Source: Mesorhizobium sp. WSM4904 (GTDB taxonomy: Bacteria > Pseudomonadota > Alphaproteobacteria > Rhizobiales > Rhizobiaceae). Taken from it: a stretch of 64,000 nucleotides of DNA. The stretch covers positions 1,922,001 to 1,986,000 of the forward strand of contig NZ_CP121354.1 of assembly GCF_029674545.1 (NCBI RefSeq), given 5' to 3'. Under the pieces are notes generated by a model, which was not told the DNA's origin, did no database searches, and was given only the letters and a program-made list of their open reading frames with translations. The position numbers and the translations under genes are program-made. Numbering within the stretch: position 1 is the stretch's first letter; each line of letters opens with the position of its first letter. Below are positions 53,432 through 62,455 of this stretch, one piece after another.

Positions 53432-54115
53432 ATGGCAGACGGCAATAAATTCTTCCCGGCCCCGCGCCTCATCCTCGCCGCTTTGGTGGCGGGCGTGCTG
53501 GCCGGCGCGGTCGCGGTATATGTCAGCGAGAGCGGTTCTGGCAACAACGCCCAGCCGCCGCAGGCTGCGGCAGACAACAGCAAGGATGATGTCGCCTGCA
53601 AGGCCAAGGCCGGGCGGGCCAAGCAAGTCGCCGCAAAGGCCGTCGGCCAGGTCGCGGCGTTGCAGCCGGCGGACCCGCCGCAGTCGCTGAGGAGCCTTGC
53701 CTTCAACGGACCGGACGGCAAGCCGATGACGATCGCCGACCATGCCGGCAAGACGGTGCTGCTCAATCTCTGGGCGACATGGTGCGCGCCCTGCCGCGCC
53801 GAAATGCCGGCGCTCGACGCGCTGCAGAAGGAGAAGGGCGGCAATGCCTTCGAGGTCGTCGCGGTCAATATCGACACCGGCGACGACGCCAAACCGAAGA
53901 AATTCCTCAAGGAGATCGGCGTCGAGACGCTCGGCTATTATCGGGATCCGACGATAGCTTTGTTCAACGAGGTCAAGACCCGCGGGCTGGCGCTGGGCTT
54001 GCCGGTCACCATGCTGATCGACGGCGAGGGTTGCCTGATCGCGCATATGAACGGCCCGGCGGAATGGTCGAGCCCCGACGCCAAGCGGCTGGTGGAAGCC
54101 GCACTTGCACCGTGA
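53432..54115 (+). CDS. tlpA: Thiol:disulfide interchange protein TlpA
   Basis: A 227-residue protein with an N-terminal membrane anchor ('LILAALVAGVLAGAVAVYVS') and a periplasmic thioredoxin domain. The active site is Cys118-Ala-Pro-Cys121 in 'LLNLWATWCAPCRAEMPALD'. TlpA keeps partners such as the copper chaperone of cytochrome oxidase reduced. It sits divergent from argH, as is common in rhizobia. An extra Cys56 lies in the linker region. Confidence 0.94.
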   Translation: MADGNKFFPAPRLILAALVAGVLAGAVAVYVSESGSGNNAQPPQAAADNSKDDVACKAKAGRAKQVAAKAVGQVAALQPADPPQSLRSLAFNGPDGKPMTIADHAGKTVLLNLWATWCAPCRAEMPALDALQKEKGGNAFEVVAVNIDTGDDAKPKKFLKEIGVETLGYYRDPTIALFNEVKTRGLALGLPVTMLIDGEGCLIAHMNGPAEWSSPDAKRLVEAALAP

Positions 54116-54145
54116 TCCTCAAGCTCGGATGCGTGTCATCGCGAC

Positions 54146-55186
54146 TCACTCCACGCGGACGGTGACGATAAGCGCGTCGTGATCGGCGCTCGGGCTGCCA
54201 TCCGGCAACAGTGCCGGCAAAGTCGCCGCCGCGCTTGCCGCAAGGCCACGGGTGAAAAACCAGTCGATGCGGCCGATCGGCGTCGGATCGCCGGCGGCGC
54301 GCCGCTGCGTCGGCCGGTCGAGCGTGTTGGCGTCGCGCCAGCGGTAGCCGTGGTCGGCAAGCACCTGAAACAGCGGTTCGTGGCGCTCGACGTCGATCAG
54401 CCGGCCGGGTTCGGCGGCAATCCGCGCGCGCCAGGCGGCAGGGTCGTCGTGACGCTCTTCATGGCCGGCGGTCAGCGTGTTGAAGTCGCCACCGATCAGC
54501 ACTGGCGCGTGCGCGTCATATTTGTCGATCTCCTCGAGGAGATGGCGTGTCTGGTCCGCGCGGCCGGCGGGATCGGTACGGTTTTCGAGATGCACCGAAA
54601 CAACAGTCACGCGGCGGCCGCCGAGCAGCACCTGGCCGCCGATCGCCATGCGCCCGCCGATGCGCGGCTGGCCGCGCTCCGGGCGGAACCAGCCGCCGGC
54701 GGCATCCAGGCGAAAGAGGAATGGGCGCTCGAGCGGCACGGCGCTGGTCACGGCGTTGCCGTGGAAGCCTTCCCTATTCTCGGCCTCGCCCGTCGCCATC
54801 TGTTCCGAATCGTTGCCAATGCCCAGTTCGACGAACTCGACGCCATAGGCGAAAGCGTGGCCGAGCCGGTCGGCAAGCCGGCTCAGCGGATGACCGTTGC
54901 CCGAACGGGCCATGCCCTTGTCGACCTCCGTCAGCAGAACCACGTCCGGCGCCTGGCCGGCGATGGTCGCGGCGATAGCATCGACATGGCGAAGCCGCTC
55001 GACGTTCCATGCCATCACCGTCAGGCTTGCGCCTGCGCCATCGCGGGACGTCCTGCCGCCGATCTCGATCTCGCCCAATGCCGGAATGGCGGCAGCGTGG
55101 CGCATATGGGTGGCGCTGCCGCGCGGGCCTTCCCGCATTGCCTGGCGGTCAGCCATCGGCACATGGGTCAATTGCGCGACAAGCAT
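54146..55186 (-). CDS. Endonuclease/exonuclease/phosphatase family protein
   Basis: A 346-residue protein. The fold's marks are 'LTVMAWNVERLRHVDAIAAT', 'DVVLLTEVDKG', 'GGDFNTLTAGHEERHDDP', and 'GRIDWFFTRGL' with 'SADHDALIVTVRVE' at the end. These give the Asn, Glu, Asp, Asn and His of the DNase I-like active site. The N-terminal 55 residues are weakly conserved, so a later start is possible. The substrate (nucleic acid, phosphoinositide or other phosphoester) is unknown. Confidence 0.9.
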   Translation of the reverse strand: MLVAQLTHVPMADRQAMREGPRGSATHMRHAAAIPALGEIEIGGRTSRDGAGASLTVMAWNVERLRHVDAIAATIAGQAPDVVLLTEVDKGMARSGNGHPLSRLADRLGHAFAYGVEFVELGIGNDSEQMATGEAENREGFHGNAVTSAVPLERPFLFRLDAAGGWFRPERGQPRIGGRMAIGGQVLLGGRRVTVVSVHLENRTDPAGRADQTRHLLEEIDKYDAHAPVLIGGDFNTLTAGHEERHDDPAAWRARIAAEPGRLIDVERHEPLFQVLADHGYRWRDANTLDRPTQRRAAGDPTPIGRIDWFFTRGLAASAAATLPALLPDGSPSADHDALIVTVRVE

Positions 55187-55451
55187 GTCATTCGTCCAAT
55201 TTGGCCGGCGCTCAACTTAGCCGGTTAAGCATGAGTGGTCTTTACGCCGCTTCGCGGCGCCCTAGCTTCCTAGACCGCCGAGATGACGTTTTCATGCCGG
55301 CGCGACCGCCGAGGGGGAGGAGAGACTGGCTGTCCACAGGGCCTTACCTACCGGTCCAGGGGCCACAACAGAACTGTCACATACCTTCTCTAAGAGAGCG
55401 GGCAAGGACTGCGCAAAACCTTGTCGAACTGCCACTCAAGAGGGAAAAACC
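55187..55451. promoter_or_regulatory. ugp operon promoter region
   Basis: This 265-base divergent gap must hold the ugpB promoter. CTGTCAC at 55374-55380 matches one half of a PHO box, but the second half 11 bases away is poor. GAGGG close before the ATG is the ribosome binding site. No repeat copy is seen. Confidence 0.4.
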
Positions 55452-56804
55452 ATGACCATCATCAAGCGGGGCTTCGCTGCCCTTGCCGCCGGCGCGCTCA
55501 GCACCGCGCTCGCGGTTCCTGCCTTTGCAGAGCCGGTGAAATTCGATTTCTGGTTCGGCCTGTCGGGCGATCTCGCCCGTGTCGTCGATACGCTGTGCAA
55601 GAACTTCAACGCCTCGCAGTCTGATTATGAAGTGGTCTGCACCAGCCAGGGCAACTACGACGCCACGCTGCAGAACACCATCGCCGCCTTCCGCGCCGGC
55701 AAACAGCCCACCGTCGTCCAGGTCTATGACGTCGGCACCGCCACCATGATGTTGTCGGGCGCCTACAAGCCCGCCGACAAGCTGATGGAAGAGAACGGCT
55801 ACAAGATCGACTACAGCGACTATTTCCCCGGCATCGCCCGCTACTACGCGACCTCGAAGGGCGAGATGCTGTCCTTCCCGTTCAACTCGTCGACGGCGCT
55901 GATGTACTGGAACAAGGACGCCTTCGCCAAGATCGGCAAGACCGAGGCGCCGAAGACCTGGGAAGACGTCGGCGCCGACCTCAAGGCGCTGAAGGACGCC
56001 GGCTATGATTGCCCGATGGCAATCAACATCTCCGGCAACGAAAGCTGGCAGTTGATGGAGCAGTTCTCGGCCATCCACAACCAGCCGATCGCAACCAAGA
56101 ACAATGGCTATGACGGCCTCGACGCCCGCCTGGAGATGAACAAGACAAAGTTCGTCCAATACGTCACCGACCTGAAGAAGTGGTATGACGACGGTCTGAT
56201 CAAGATCAAGTCGAAGGACCTCGGCCAGGACATGGTGCAGGCCTTCGCCACCGGCACCTGCCAGGTCATCATGACCTCGGTCGGCGACCACGGCACGGTT
56301 GGCAAGACCCAGAAGGAAGGCATGAACTGGGATGTCGCCGAGCTGCCGGTCTATGCCGGCACCGAGCGCAAGAACTCGCTGGTCGGTGGCGCTTCGCTGT
56401 GGGTGCTGTCCGGCAAGTCGGACGCCGAATACAAGGGCGCGGCCGCCTTCCTCAACTTCATCCACGACCCCAAGACGGCTTTGTTCTGGTCGACCAACAC
56501 CGGCTACATTCCGGTGACCAAGTCGGGCTTCGAATACATGAAATCCAGCGGCTTCTACGACAAGGCCCCCTACAAGGGCCGTGAAGTGGCGATCGCCAGC
56601 CTGACCGCCTCGGAGCCGACCGAGATCACGCGCGGCATCCGCCTCGGCAACTTCACCCAGATCCGCGCCGAATTCGGCACGCAGATGCAAGCGATCTTCG
56701 CCAACAAGGAGAGCGTGCAGGACGGCATCGACGCGCTGGTCAAGAACGGCGACGCCATCCTCGACCGCTTCCAGCAGACCTATCCGAACAAGACGCTGCC
56801 CTAA
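55452..56804 (+). CDS. ugpB: sn-Glycerol-3-phosphate ABC transporter substrate-binding protein
   Basis: A 450-residue protein with signal peptide 'GALSTALAVPAFAEPVKFDF' and 'WFGLSGDLARVVDTLCKNFN', the UgpB start. The ligand region shows 'VQVYDVGTATMMLSGAYKPA' and 'SFPFNSSTALMYWNKDAF'. It binds glycerol-3-phosphate or glycerophosphodiesters in the periplasm. It is the first gene of ugpBAEC. A strong hairpin separates it from ugpA, which would keep ugpB expression higher than the membrane components. Confidence 0.96.
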   Translation: MTIIKRGFAALAAGALSTALAVPAFAEPVKFDFWFGLSGDLARVVDTLCKNFNASQSDYEVVCTSQGNYDATLQNTIAAFRAGKQPTVVQVYDVGTATMMLSGAYKPADKLMEENGYKIDYSDYFPGIARYYATSKGEMLSFPFNSSTALMYWNKDAFAKIGKTEAPKTWEDVGADLKALKDAGYDCPMAINISGNESWQLMEQFSAIHNQPIATKNNGYDGLDARLEMNKTKFVQYVTDLKKWYDDGLIKIKSKDLGQDMVQAFATGTCQVIMTSVGDHGTVGKTQKEGMNWDVAELPVYAGTERKNSLVGGASLWVLSGKSDAEYKGAAAFLNFIHDPKTALFWSTNTGYIPVTKSGFEYMKSSGFYDKAPYKGREVAIASLTASEPTEITRGIRLGNFTQIRAEFGTQMQAIFANKESVQDGIDALVKNGDAILDRFQQTYPNKTLP

Positions 56805-56820
56805 GCAGTAGACATTTTGA

Positions 56821-56849
56821 GGCCGCCCGTCGAAACTCGACGGGCGGCC
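56821..56849 (+). terminator. Hairpin between ugpB and ugpA
   Basis: GGCCGCCCGTCGA and TCGACGGGCGGCC are perfect 13-base arms around AAC, followed by GTTTC. It is a partial terminator or 3' stabiliser for ugpB mRNA, common after binding-protein genes. Confidence 0.85.
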
Positions 56850-56884
56850 GTTTCATATCCGAACCAGGCATCGTCGGCGGATCG

Positions 56885-57769
56885 ATGGAAAAACGCGTCA
56901 CTTTCGGCAGATGGACGATCGGCATCCTGTTCGCGGTGCCGCAGCTCCTCCTGATCTTCACCTTCTTCTATTGGCCTGCCGGCCAGGCGGTCTACTGGTC
57001 GCTGACGTTGCAGCAGCCCTGGGGCGGCGGCAACATCTGGGTCGGCCTCGACAATTTCCGCTCGATCCTCGCCAATGCCGACTATTGGAATTCGATCACC
57101 GCCAGCATGATCTTCGCCGGCATCAGCACGGGCCTTGCGATGATCATCGCGCTGGTCCTCGCCGCCTTGACCGACCGGCAACTCGCTGGCTCATGGCTGT
57201 ATCGCGTCGTGCTGATCTGGCCCTACGGCATCGCGGCGCCGGCTCTGGCGCTGGCGTTTCGTTTCATCCTGGCGCCGGAAGCCGGTTTCATGGCCGCTGT
57301 CAACAAGTTCTGGCCCGGCTTCTGGGATCCCGGCCTCAACGGCGCCGACGCCATGGCCTCCGTCATCATCGCCTTCTCGTGGAAATATGTCGGCTACAAT
57401 TTCATCTTCTTCCTGGCCGCCCTGCAGGCCATCCCGCGCTCGCTGATCGAGGCGGCGGCCATGGACGGGTCAGGCGTCGTCCGCCGCTTCTGGGACATCC
57501 AGTTCCCGCTGATCACACCGACCATCTTCTTCCTGCTTGTCATCAACATCACCGAAAGCTTCCAGGATTCCTTCGGCATCGTCGACATCATGACCGCCGG
57601 CGGCCCGGCCAACGCCACCAATTTGATGGTCTACAAGATCTATTCCGACGGCTTCAAAGGGCTCGATTACTCGGGCGCGGCTGCGCAGAGCATCATCCTG
57701 ATGCTGCTCATCGTCCTGCTGACCATCGTCCAGTTCCGCTTCATCGAGCGGCGCGTGCATTATCGTTGA
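56885..57769 (+). CDS. ugpA: sn-Glycerol-3-phosphate ABC transporter permease UgpA
   Basis: A 294-residue permease with six hydrophobic segments. The EAA-loop motif that docks to the ATPase is 'LIEAAAMDGSGVVRRFWDIQ', followed by 'FPLITPTIFFLLVINITESF'. It pairs with UgpE to form the membrane channel. It begins 36 bases after the ugpB-ugpA hairpin and ends seven bases before ugpE. Confidence 0.95.
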   Translation: MEKRVTFGRWTIGILFAVPQLLLIFTFFYWPAGQAVYWSLTLQQPWGGGNIWVGLDNFRSILANADYWNSITASMIFAGISTGLAMIIALVLAALTDRQLAGSWLYRVVLIWPYGIAAPALALAFRFILAPEAGFMAAVNKFWPGFWDPGLNGADAMASVIIAFSWKYVGYNFIFFLAALQAIPRSLIEAAAMDGSGVVRRFWDIQFPLITPTIFFLLVINITESFQDSFGIVDIMTAGGPANATNLMVYKIYSDGFKGLDYSGAAAQSIILMLLIVLLTIVQFRFIERRVHYR

Positions 57770-57776
57770 GGCGGCC

Positions 57777-58691
57777 ATGGTCGAGCGCACCCCGATCCTC
57801 AACTTCTTCACGCATCTTATCCTGTTCGCCGGCTTCGTATTCTGCGTGGCGCCGTTCGTCATCGTGGCGATCGCGGCCTCGCACAATCTGAAGGACGTCA
57901 ACGACGTGCCGATGTCGCTGCTGCCGGGCAGCGATTTCTGGGTCAACATCAAGACGGCGTGGACGACGGCCGATCTCGGCCCGAAGCTCTTCAACTCCTT
58001 CATCATGGCGTTCGGCGTCGCCGCCGGCAAAGTGATCGTGTCTGCGCTGACGGCCTTCTCGATCGTCTACTTCCGCTATCCCGGCCGCATGCTGATCTTC
58101 TGGCTGATCTTCATCACGCTGATGCTGCCGCTCGAAGTGCGCATCGTTCCGACCTACGCGGTGGTCGCCAACGTGCTCGATCCCTATCAGGCGATCATGG
58201 ATCTGACGGGGCTTTCCTGGCTGATCCAGAAGATATCGGGGGTTCAGGTCCAGCTCAGCCTGGGACTGCTCAATTCCTATAGCGGCCTGATCCTGCCGCT
58301 GGTCGCCACCGCCACCGGCACATTCCTTTATCGCCAGTTCTTCCTGACCGTGCCGGACGAATTGACCGAGGCCGCGCGCATGGACGGCGCCGGCGCGTTG
58401 CGCTTCTTCGTCGATATCCTTCTGCCGCTGTCGCGTAACAACATGGCGGCGCTCGGCACCATCATGTTCCTGTGGGCCTGGAACCAGTATCTGTGGCCGT
58501 TGCTCATCACCACCGACCAGTCGCATGCGATGGCGGTGACAGAGCTGAAGCAGCTCATCCCCAACGTCGGCGGCGCGCCGGAATGGCATATCGCCATGGC
58601 CGGCACGCTGATCATTATGGTGCCGCCGATGATCGTGGTGGTGCTGATGCAGCGCTGGTTCGTGCGCGGCCTGATCGCCACCGAAAAATAG
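57777..58691 (+). CDS. ugpE: sn-Glycerol-3-phosphate ABC transporter permease UgpE
   Basis: A 304-residue permease with six hydrophobic segments. The EAA-loop is 'LTEAARMDGAGALRFFVDIL', preceded by 'GTFLYRQFFLTVPDE'. The C-terminus 'RWFVRGLIATEK' is typical of UgpE. It partners UgpA and receives energy from UgpC, which follows 14 bases downstream. Confidence 0.95.
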   Translation: MVERTPILNFFTHLILFAGFVFCVAPFVIVAIAASHNLKDVNDVPMSLLPGSDFWVNIKTAWTTADLGPKLFNSFIMAFGVAAGKVIVSALTAFSIVYFRYPGRMLIFWLIFITLMLPLEVRIVPTYAVVANVLDPYQAIMDLTGLSWLIQKISGVQVQLSLGLLNSYSGLILPLVATATGTFLYRQFFLTVPDELTEAARMDGAGALRFFVDILLPLSRNNMAALGTIMFLWAWNQYLWPLLITTDQSHAMAVTELKQLIPNVGGAPEWHIAMAGTLIIMVPPMIVVVLMQRWFVRGLIATEK

Positions 58692-58705
58692 GGAGACGAT
58701 AAAAA

Positions 58706-59806
58706 ATGGCCTCCATTGTCATCCGCGACGTCCGGAAGAGCTATGCCAAGATGCAGGTCGTGCACGGCGTCAACCTCGATATCAGATCCGGCGAGTTTGT
58801 CGTCATCCTCGGCCCGTCGGGCTGCGGCAAGTCCACACTGCTTCGCATGATCGCGGGGCTCGAGGAGATCTCCGACGGCGCGATCGCCATCGACGGCACC
58901 GTGGTCAACAAGCTCGAGCCGCGCGAGCGCGGCTGCGCCATGGTGTTCCAGAACTACGCGCTCTATCCGCATATGAGCGTTGCCCAGAACATCGGCTATT
59001 CGCTGAAGGTGGCCGGCGTTCCCGCCGCCGAACGCAACCAGCGCATCCAGGCCGTCGCCCGCATCCTGGAGCTCGAGCATCTGCTCGACCGCAAGCCGAT
59101 GGCGCTCTCCGGCGGCCAGCGCCAGCGCGTCGCCATGGGCCGCGCCATGATCCGCGAGCCCAAGGTCTTCCTGTTCGACGAGCCGCTCTCCAACCTCGAC
59201 GCCAAATTGCGTGTCCAGATGCGCTCGGAGATCCGCAAACTGCATCGACGGCTCAATGCCACCTCCGTCTTCGTCACGCACGACCAGGTCGAAGCGATGA
59301 CGCTGGCCGACCGGCTGGTGGTGATGAATGGCGGCCGCGTCGAGCAAGTCGGCACTCCGGTGCAAGTCTACAGTAGGCCGGCGAGCCGGTTCGTGGCGAC
59401 CTTCGTCGGCGCGCCGGCGATGAACATGCTCGAAGGCACGGTCACGCTCGACGGCGTGTCGCTGCTCGGCGACAGCCGCAAGCTCAACGTTTCACGCGCC
59501 GGCCTCCCGGTCGGCTCGAAGGTCGCGGTCGGCATCCGGCCGGAGGCCGTGCGCATGGTGGCGCCGGGAACGCCCGGCGCGCTGGCCGCGACGGTGGACC
59601 TGGTGGAAGAGCTCGGCGCCGGCCGGGTCGTCTATGTCGATCTCGACGGCGCGCCGTTCTCGGTGGTGACCTCCGAGACCGTCCATCCCGAGCCCGGTAG
59701 CGCCATCGGGCTGCAGTTCGCGGAGAGCGACCTGCATTTCTTCTCTTCGGAGACCGGAAGCCGGCTCGACGTGTTCAAGGCTTCGGTGCCGGAGCCGGCT
59801 CTGTAA
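58706..59806 (+). CDS. ugpC: sn-Glycerol-3-phosphate ABC transporter ATP-binding protein UgpC
   Basis: A 366-residue ABC ATPase. Walker A is '[20 protein letters not shown]', the signature is '[19 protein letters not shown]', Walker B is '[15 protein letters not shown]', and the H-loop is '[11 protein letters not shown]'. The C-terminal 125 residues are a TOBE-type regulatory domain with '[13 protein letters not shown]'. It energises the UgpAE permease. Confidence 0.96.
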   Translation: MASIVIRDVRKSYAKMQVVHGVNLDIRSGEFVVILGPSGCGKSTLLRMIAGLEEISDGAIAIDGTVVNKLEPRERGCAMVFQNYALYPHMSVAQNIGYSLKVAGVPAAERNQRIQAVARILELEHLLDRKPMALSGGQRQRVAMGRAMIREPKVFLFDEPLSNLDAKLRVQMRSEIRKLHRRLNATSVFVTHDQVEAMTLADRLVVMNGGRVEQVGTPVQVYSRPASRFVATFVGAPAMNMLEGTVTLDGVSLLGDSRKLNVSRAGLPVGSKVAVGIRPEAVRMVAPGTPGALAATVDLVEELGAGRVVYVDLDGAPFSVVTSETVHPEPGSAIGLQFAESDLHFFSSETGSRLDVFKASVPEPAL

Positions 59807-59846
59807 TCGCCGAGGCAGTCTGCCCAAATTCGCAAGAGGGTCCGGA

Positions 59847-60644
59847 ATGAAGATCATCCAGGTTACCGACGTCCATCTCGGCGGTCGGGGCGAGGTCCGC
59901 TACGGCGTGAACCTGCATGAGCGGCTCGACCGCTGCATCGACCACATCAATGCCCGCCATGGCGACGCGGCGCTCTGCATCTTCACCGGCGACCTGACCG
60001 AGTCGGGCGAGACCGAAAGCTATGCCGACCTGAAATCGGCTCTCGGCCGGCTCTCCGTGCCGTACCGACTGCTGCCCGGAAACCACGACCGCCGCATCAA
60101 CCTCGTCGCCGCCTTCCCGGAAAACGGAACCGACCGCAACGGTTTCGTGCAATCGGTCTTCGATACGCCCGAGGGCCGGCTGGTGTTCCTCGACAGCCTG
60201 GCCGAGGGCCGCGTGACCGGGGAATTGTGCGACGATCGGCTCAGCTGGCTGGACGCCAGGCTTGCCGAGGCCGAGGGCAGGCCGGTCTATCTGTTCCTGC
60301 ATCATCCGCCGGTCGAGCTCGGCTTGACCATTCTCGATCCGCTCGGTCTCGAACAGCCGCAGAGGCTGCTCGATGTGCTCGTCCGCCACGGCAATGTCCG
60401 CTACATCTTCTTCGGCCATGTCCATCGCGACATTGCCGGCACGGTCGCAGGCATTCCGTATTCGGCGCAACGTGGCCTGCATGCCCGTTTCATGCTCGAC
60501 TTTGTCGGCGACGAAGTGGTCGAGCAGGCGCCGCCCGCCTATTCGATCATACTGATCGATGGCGCACGCGTCGTCATTCACAGCCACGATTTCCTGGAGA
60601 ACTGGCCGCTCTGGTCGCCGGGGACAGGCGAGCGCGTGCGGTAG
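59847..60644 (+). CDS. GpdQ-like cyclic/glycerophospho-diester phosphodiesterase
   Basis: A 265-residue calcineurin-like metallophosphoesterase. Metal ligands are Asp8 and His10 ('TDVHLGG'), Asp49 ('FTGDLTESG'), Asn79 and His80 ('LPGNHDRR'), a later His in 'LFLHHPP', and 'FFGHVHRD'. The size and motifs fit class III phosphodiesterases such as GpdQ and CpdA. It takes the place of ugpQ at the end of the ugp operon, 40 bases after ugpC, so hydrolysis of glycerophosphodiesters is the likely job. There is no signal peptide, so it is cytoplasmic. Confidence 0.9.
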   Translation: MKIIQVTDVHLGGRGEVRYGVNLHERLDRCIDHINARHGDAALCIFTGDLTESGETESYADLKSALGRLSVPYRLLPGNHDRRINLVAAFPENGTDRNGFVQSVFDTPEGRLVFLDSLAEGRVTGELCDDRLSWLDARLAEAEGRPVYLFLHHPPVELGLTILDPLGLEQPQRLLDVLVRHGNVRYIFFGHVHRDIAGTVAGIPYSAQRGLHARFMLDFVGDEVVEQAPPAYSIILIDGARVVIHSHDFLENWPLWSPGTGERVR

Positions 60645-60645
60645 A

Positions 60646-61044
60646 TCACCCGAGCAACAGTGTGGGCATTCCCCGTCCTTCGACCAGCTTTACCGCTCTC
60701 CTATCGAAGGACACGAAGGTTCCACCACCGAGCCACTGACCGTCGAATGCGATCACGCCATCCGCGAAATCGCCCCCGGCGTCGAGTATAGCCAGGCCCG
60801 CTTCGATCGTCGGTCGGTTGATCACGACGTTGCGCATGTCAAGGATGCGGTGGATCGAGGCGGATATGTCAGCCCGCGCAACCCGGTAACTTCTATCCAG
60901 CACCCAAACAAACTCGCAGAGCGCTTGAACGCTGATCGCGACCAACTCGGCCCCTTCCAAGGTCTCGGCTGCTGTCCGTTGTTGCGCTACGTCATCGCCG
61001 ACGACAAGGCGCAATAGCACGTTCGTGTCGAGGCTGATCTTCAC
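60646..61044 (-). CDS. PIN domain toxin (VapC family)
   Basis: A 132-residue protein from GTG 61044, which overlaps the antitoxin stop by four bases (GTGA). The acidic PIN residues are visible: Asp6 in 'ISLDTNVLLRLVVGDD', Glu44 in 'ALCEFVWVL', Asp92 and Asp95 in 'GGDFADGVIAF', and Asp114 in 'FVSFDRR'. VapC toxins are Mg-dependent RNases that cut tRNA or rRNA. All key residues are present, so it should be active. Confidence 0.93.
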   Translation of the reverse strand: MKISLDTNVLLRLVVGDDVAQQRTAAETLEGAELVAISVQALCEFVWVLDRSYRVARADISASIHRILDMRNVVINRPTIEAGLAILDAGGDFADGVIAFDGQWLGGGTFVSFDRRAVKLVEGRGMPTLLLG

Positions 61045-61316
61045 TCGCGCTCGACCCCGCGCATCCCGCCCGAAGCGCCGGCGTCGGCGATAGCATCGTT
61101 GATCTCCTCGATCGAAAGCCGTGCGCCGTTCGTCTTGCCCTTGAGCATCCCGCTCAGCTTTTGCCAAGAGCCCTTGCCCTGGTCGGCTTTCAACTCCGCC
61201 CGCCCGCCAGGCAGAAGATCAAGCCTGATCTTGTCTCCGGGCTGGATGCCGAGGTGCTTGAGCACCTCCTTCCGGAACGTGACCTGGCCCCGTGCCGTAA
61301 CTGTCAATGTCGTCAT
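61041..61316 (-). CDS. AbrB/MazE-type antitoxin (VapB-like)
   Basis: A 91-residue protein. The N-terminal swapped-hairpin DNA-binding domain is 'TLTVTARGQVTFRKEVLKHL' with 'GIQPGDKIRLDLLPGGRAEL'. The C-terminal 45 residues should wrap the PIN toxin. It is the first gene of the pair and probably represses the operon through the palindrome at 61339-61360. Confidence 0.92.
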   Translation of the reverse strand: MTTLTVTARGQVTFRKEVLKHLGIQPGDKIRLDLLPGGRAELKADQGKGSWQKLSGMLKGKTNGARLSIEEINDAIADAGASGGMRGVERE

Positions 61317-61338
61317 GATGAGGCCTCCAAAGGCTAAA

Positions 61339-61360
61339 AATAATGCAGAAACGCATTATT
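61339..61360. promoter_or_regulatory. Operator palindrome of the VapBC-type operon
   Basis: AATAATGC and GCATTATT are perfect arms around AGAAAC, 22 bases upstream of the antitoxin start. The A/T-rich site in a GC-rich genome is what autoregulating AbrB-type antitoxins bind. Confidence 0.75.
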
Positions 61361-61372
61361 TCAAGGTGGAGT

Positions 61373-62455
61373 TCAAGCAAACACGTGCGCCTTGCCTATG
61401 ACGGTGAGGCGCACGATCTCGCCGATCGCCGGCGCGTCCATGCCCGTCTTGCGCAGGATGAGCGGCGTGTTGCCGATGGCCGCCGCATCCGGCGGGTCGG
61501 GGCTGTTGAGCAGCCGCACCGCGATTGTGCAGATAGAGCCGGCGAATTCGGACCCCGTCACTTCGCCGAACAGCATGTCCGGCGTTCCCGACATGCCCTC
61601 GCGCGAAGTTCGTTTGAGCAGCACCTGCTCGGGCCTGAGCATGATGCGGGCGACGTCGCGCCGCTCGGCCGTGTCGACCGCGATGCGGCCGAGCGGCGAG
61701 ATGGCAAAGCCGTCTGCGATCTTGGCCGGCACGATTATGGCATCGCCGAGGAACTCGGCAACCATCCTGTCCTTGGGCTGGAAATAGAGCTCGCGCGGCG
61801 TGCCGACCTGCGAGAACAGGCCGTCGCGCATGACGGCCACCTGGCTGGCGAATGACAGTGCCTCGGCCTGGTCATGGGTGACCAGGATGGTGGTGATGCC
61901 TGCCTCTTCCAGAAGCTCGGCAACTGCCTTGCGCATGGATGCGCGCAAGCCGGTGTCCAGCGCCGAGAACGGCTCGTCGAGCAGCATCAGCCGCGGCTTC
62001 ATGGCCATGGCGCGGGCAAGTGCGACGCGCTGCTGCTGGCCGCCGGAGAGCTCGTGCGGCCGGCGCTTGAGGACCGCCTTGTCGAGGCCAACGATATAGG
62101 CGAGCTCGACGATGCGCTCCATGCGCTTGTCCTCGCCGCGCGACATGCCGAAACCGATATTGTCGGCGATGGTGAGATGCGGGAAAAGCGCGCCGTCCTG
62201 TGCCACCACGCCGATGCCGCGGCGATGCGCCGGCACGGCTGCGCCGCCATTGGCGAGCACCTTGCCGTCGAGCGCGATGCGGCCGCGATCCGGCGCTTCG
62301 AAGCCGGCGATCAGCCTGAGCAGGGTGGTCTTGCCGCAGCCGGACGGCCCGACAATCGCGGTGCGGCTGCCGCTTTCGACGGTAAGGTCGACGCCGGCGA
62401 GCGCGGCCACCTTGCCGTAATATTTCGCCACGTCGTTGAGTTCGAGGAAGCTCAT
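61373..62455 (-). CDS. Fe3+-type ABC transporter ATP-binding protein (FbpC-like)
   Basis: A 360-residue ABC ATPase from ATG 62455. Walker A is '[20 protein letters not shown]', the signature '[19 protein letters not shown]', Walker B '[12 protein letters not shown]', and the H-loop '[13 protein letters not shown]'. A C-terminal TOBE-like part includes '[13 protein letters not shown]'. The arrangement with one double-length permease fits ferric iron or thiamine/AEP-type importers. Iron is the most likely. The start overlaps the permease stop by four bases. Confidence 0.92.
   Translation of the reverse strand: MSFLELNDVAKYYGKVAALAGVDLTVESGSRTAIVGPSGCGKTTLLRLIAGFEAPDRGRIALDGKVLANGGAAVPAHRRGIGVVAQDGALFPHLTIADNIGFGMSRGEDKRMERIVELAYIVGLDKAVLKRRPHELSGGQQQRVALARAMAMKPRLMLLDEPFSALDTGLRASMRKAVAELLEEAGITTILVTHDQAEALSFASQVAVMRDGLFSQVGTPRELYFQPKDRMVAEFLGDAIIVPAKIADGFAISPLGRIAVDTAERRDVARIMLRPEQVLLKRTSREGMSGTPDMLFGEVTGSEFAGSICTIAVRLLNSPDPPDAAAIGNTPLILRKTGMDAPAIGEIVRLTVIGKAHVFA

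Noticed and set aside
55374..55391. A possible PHO box upstream of ugpB.
   Set aside because: Only one half-site (CTGTCAC) is good. The partner 11 bases away does not match, so PhoB control is not supported by sequence alone.
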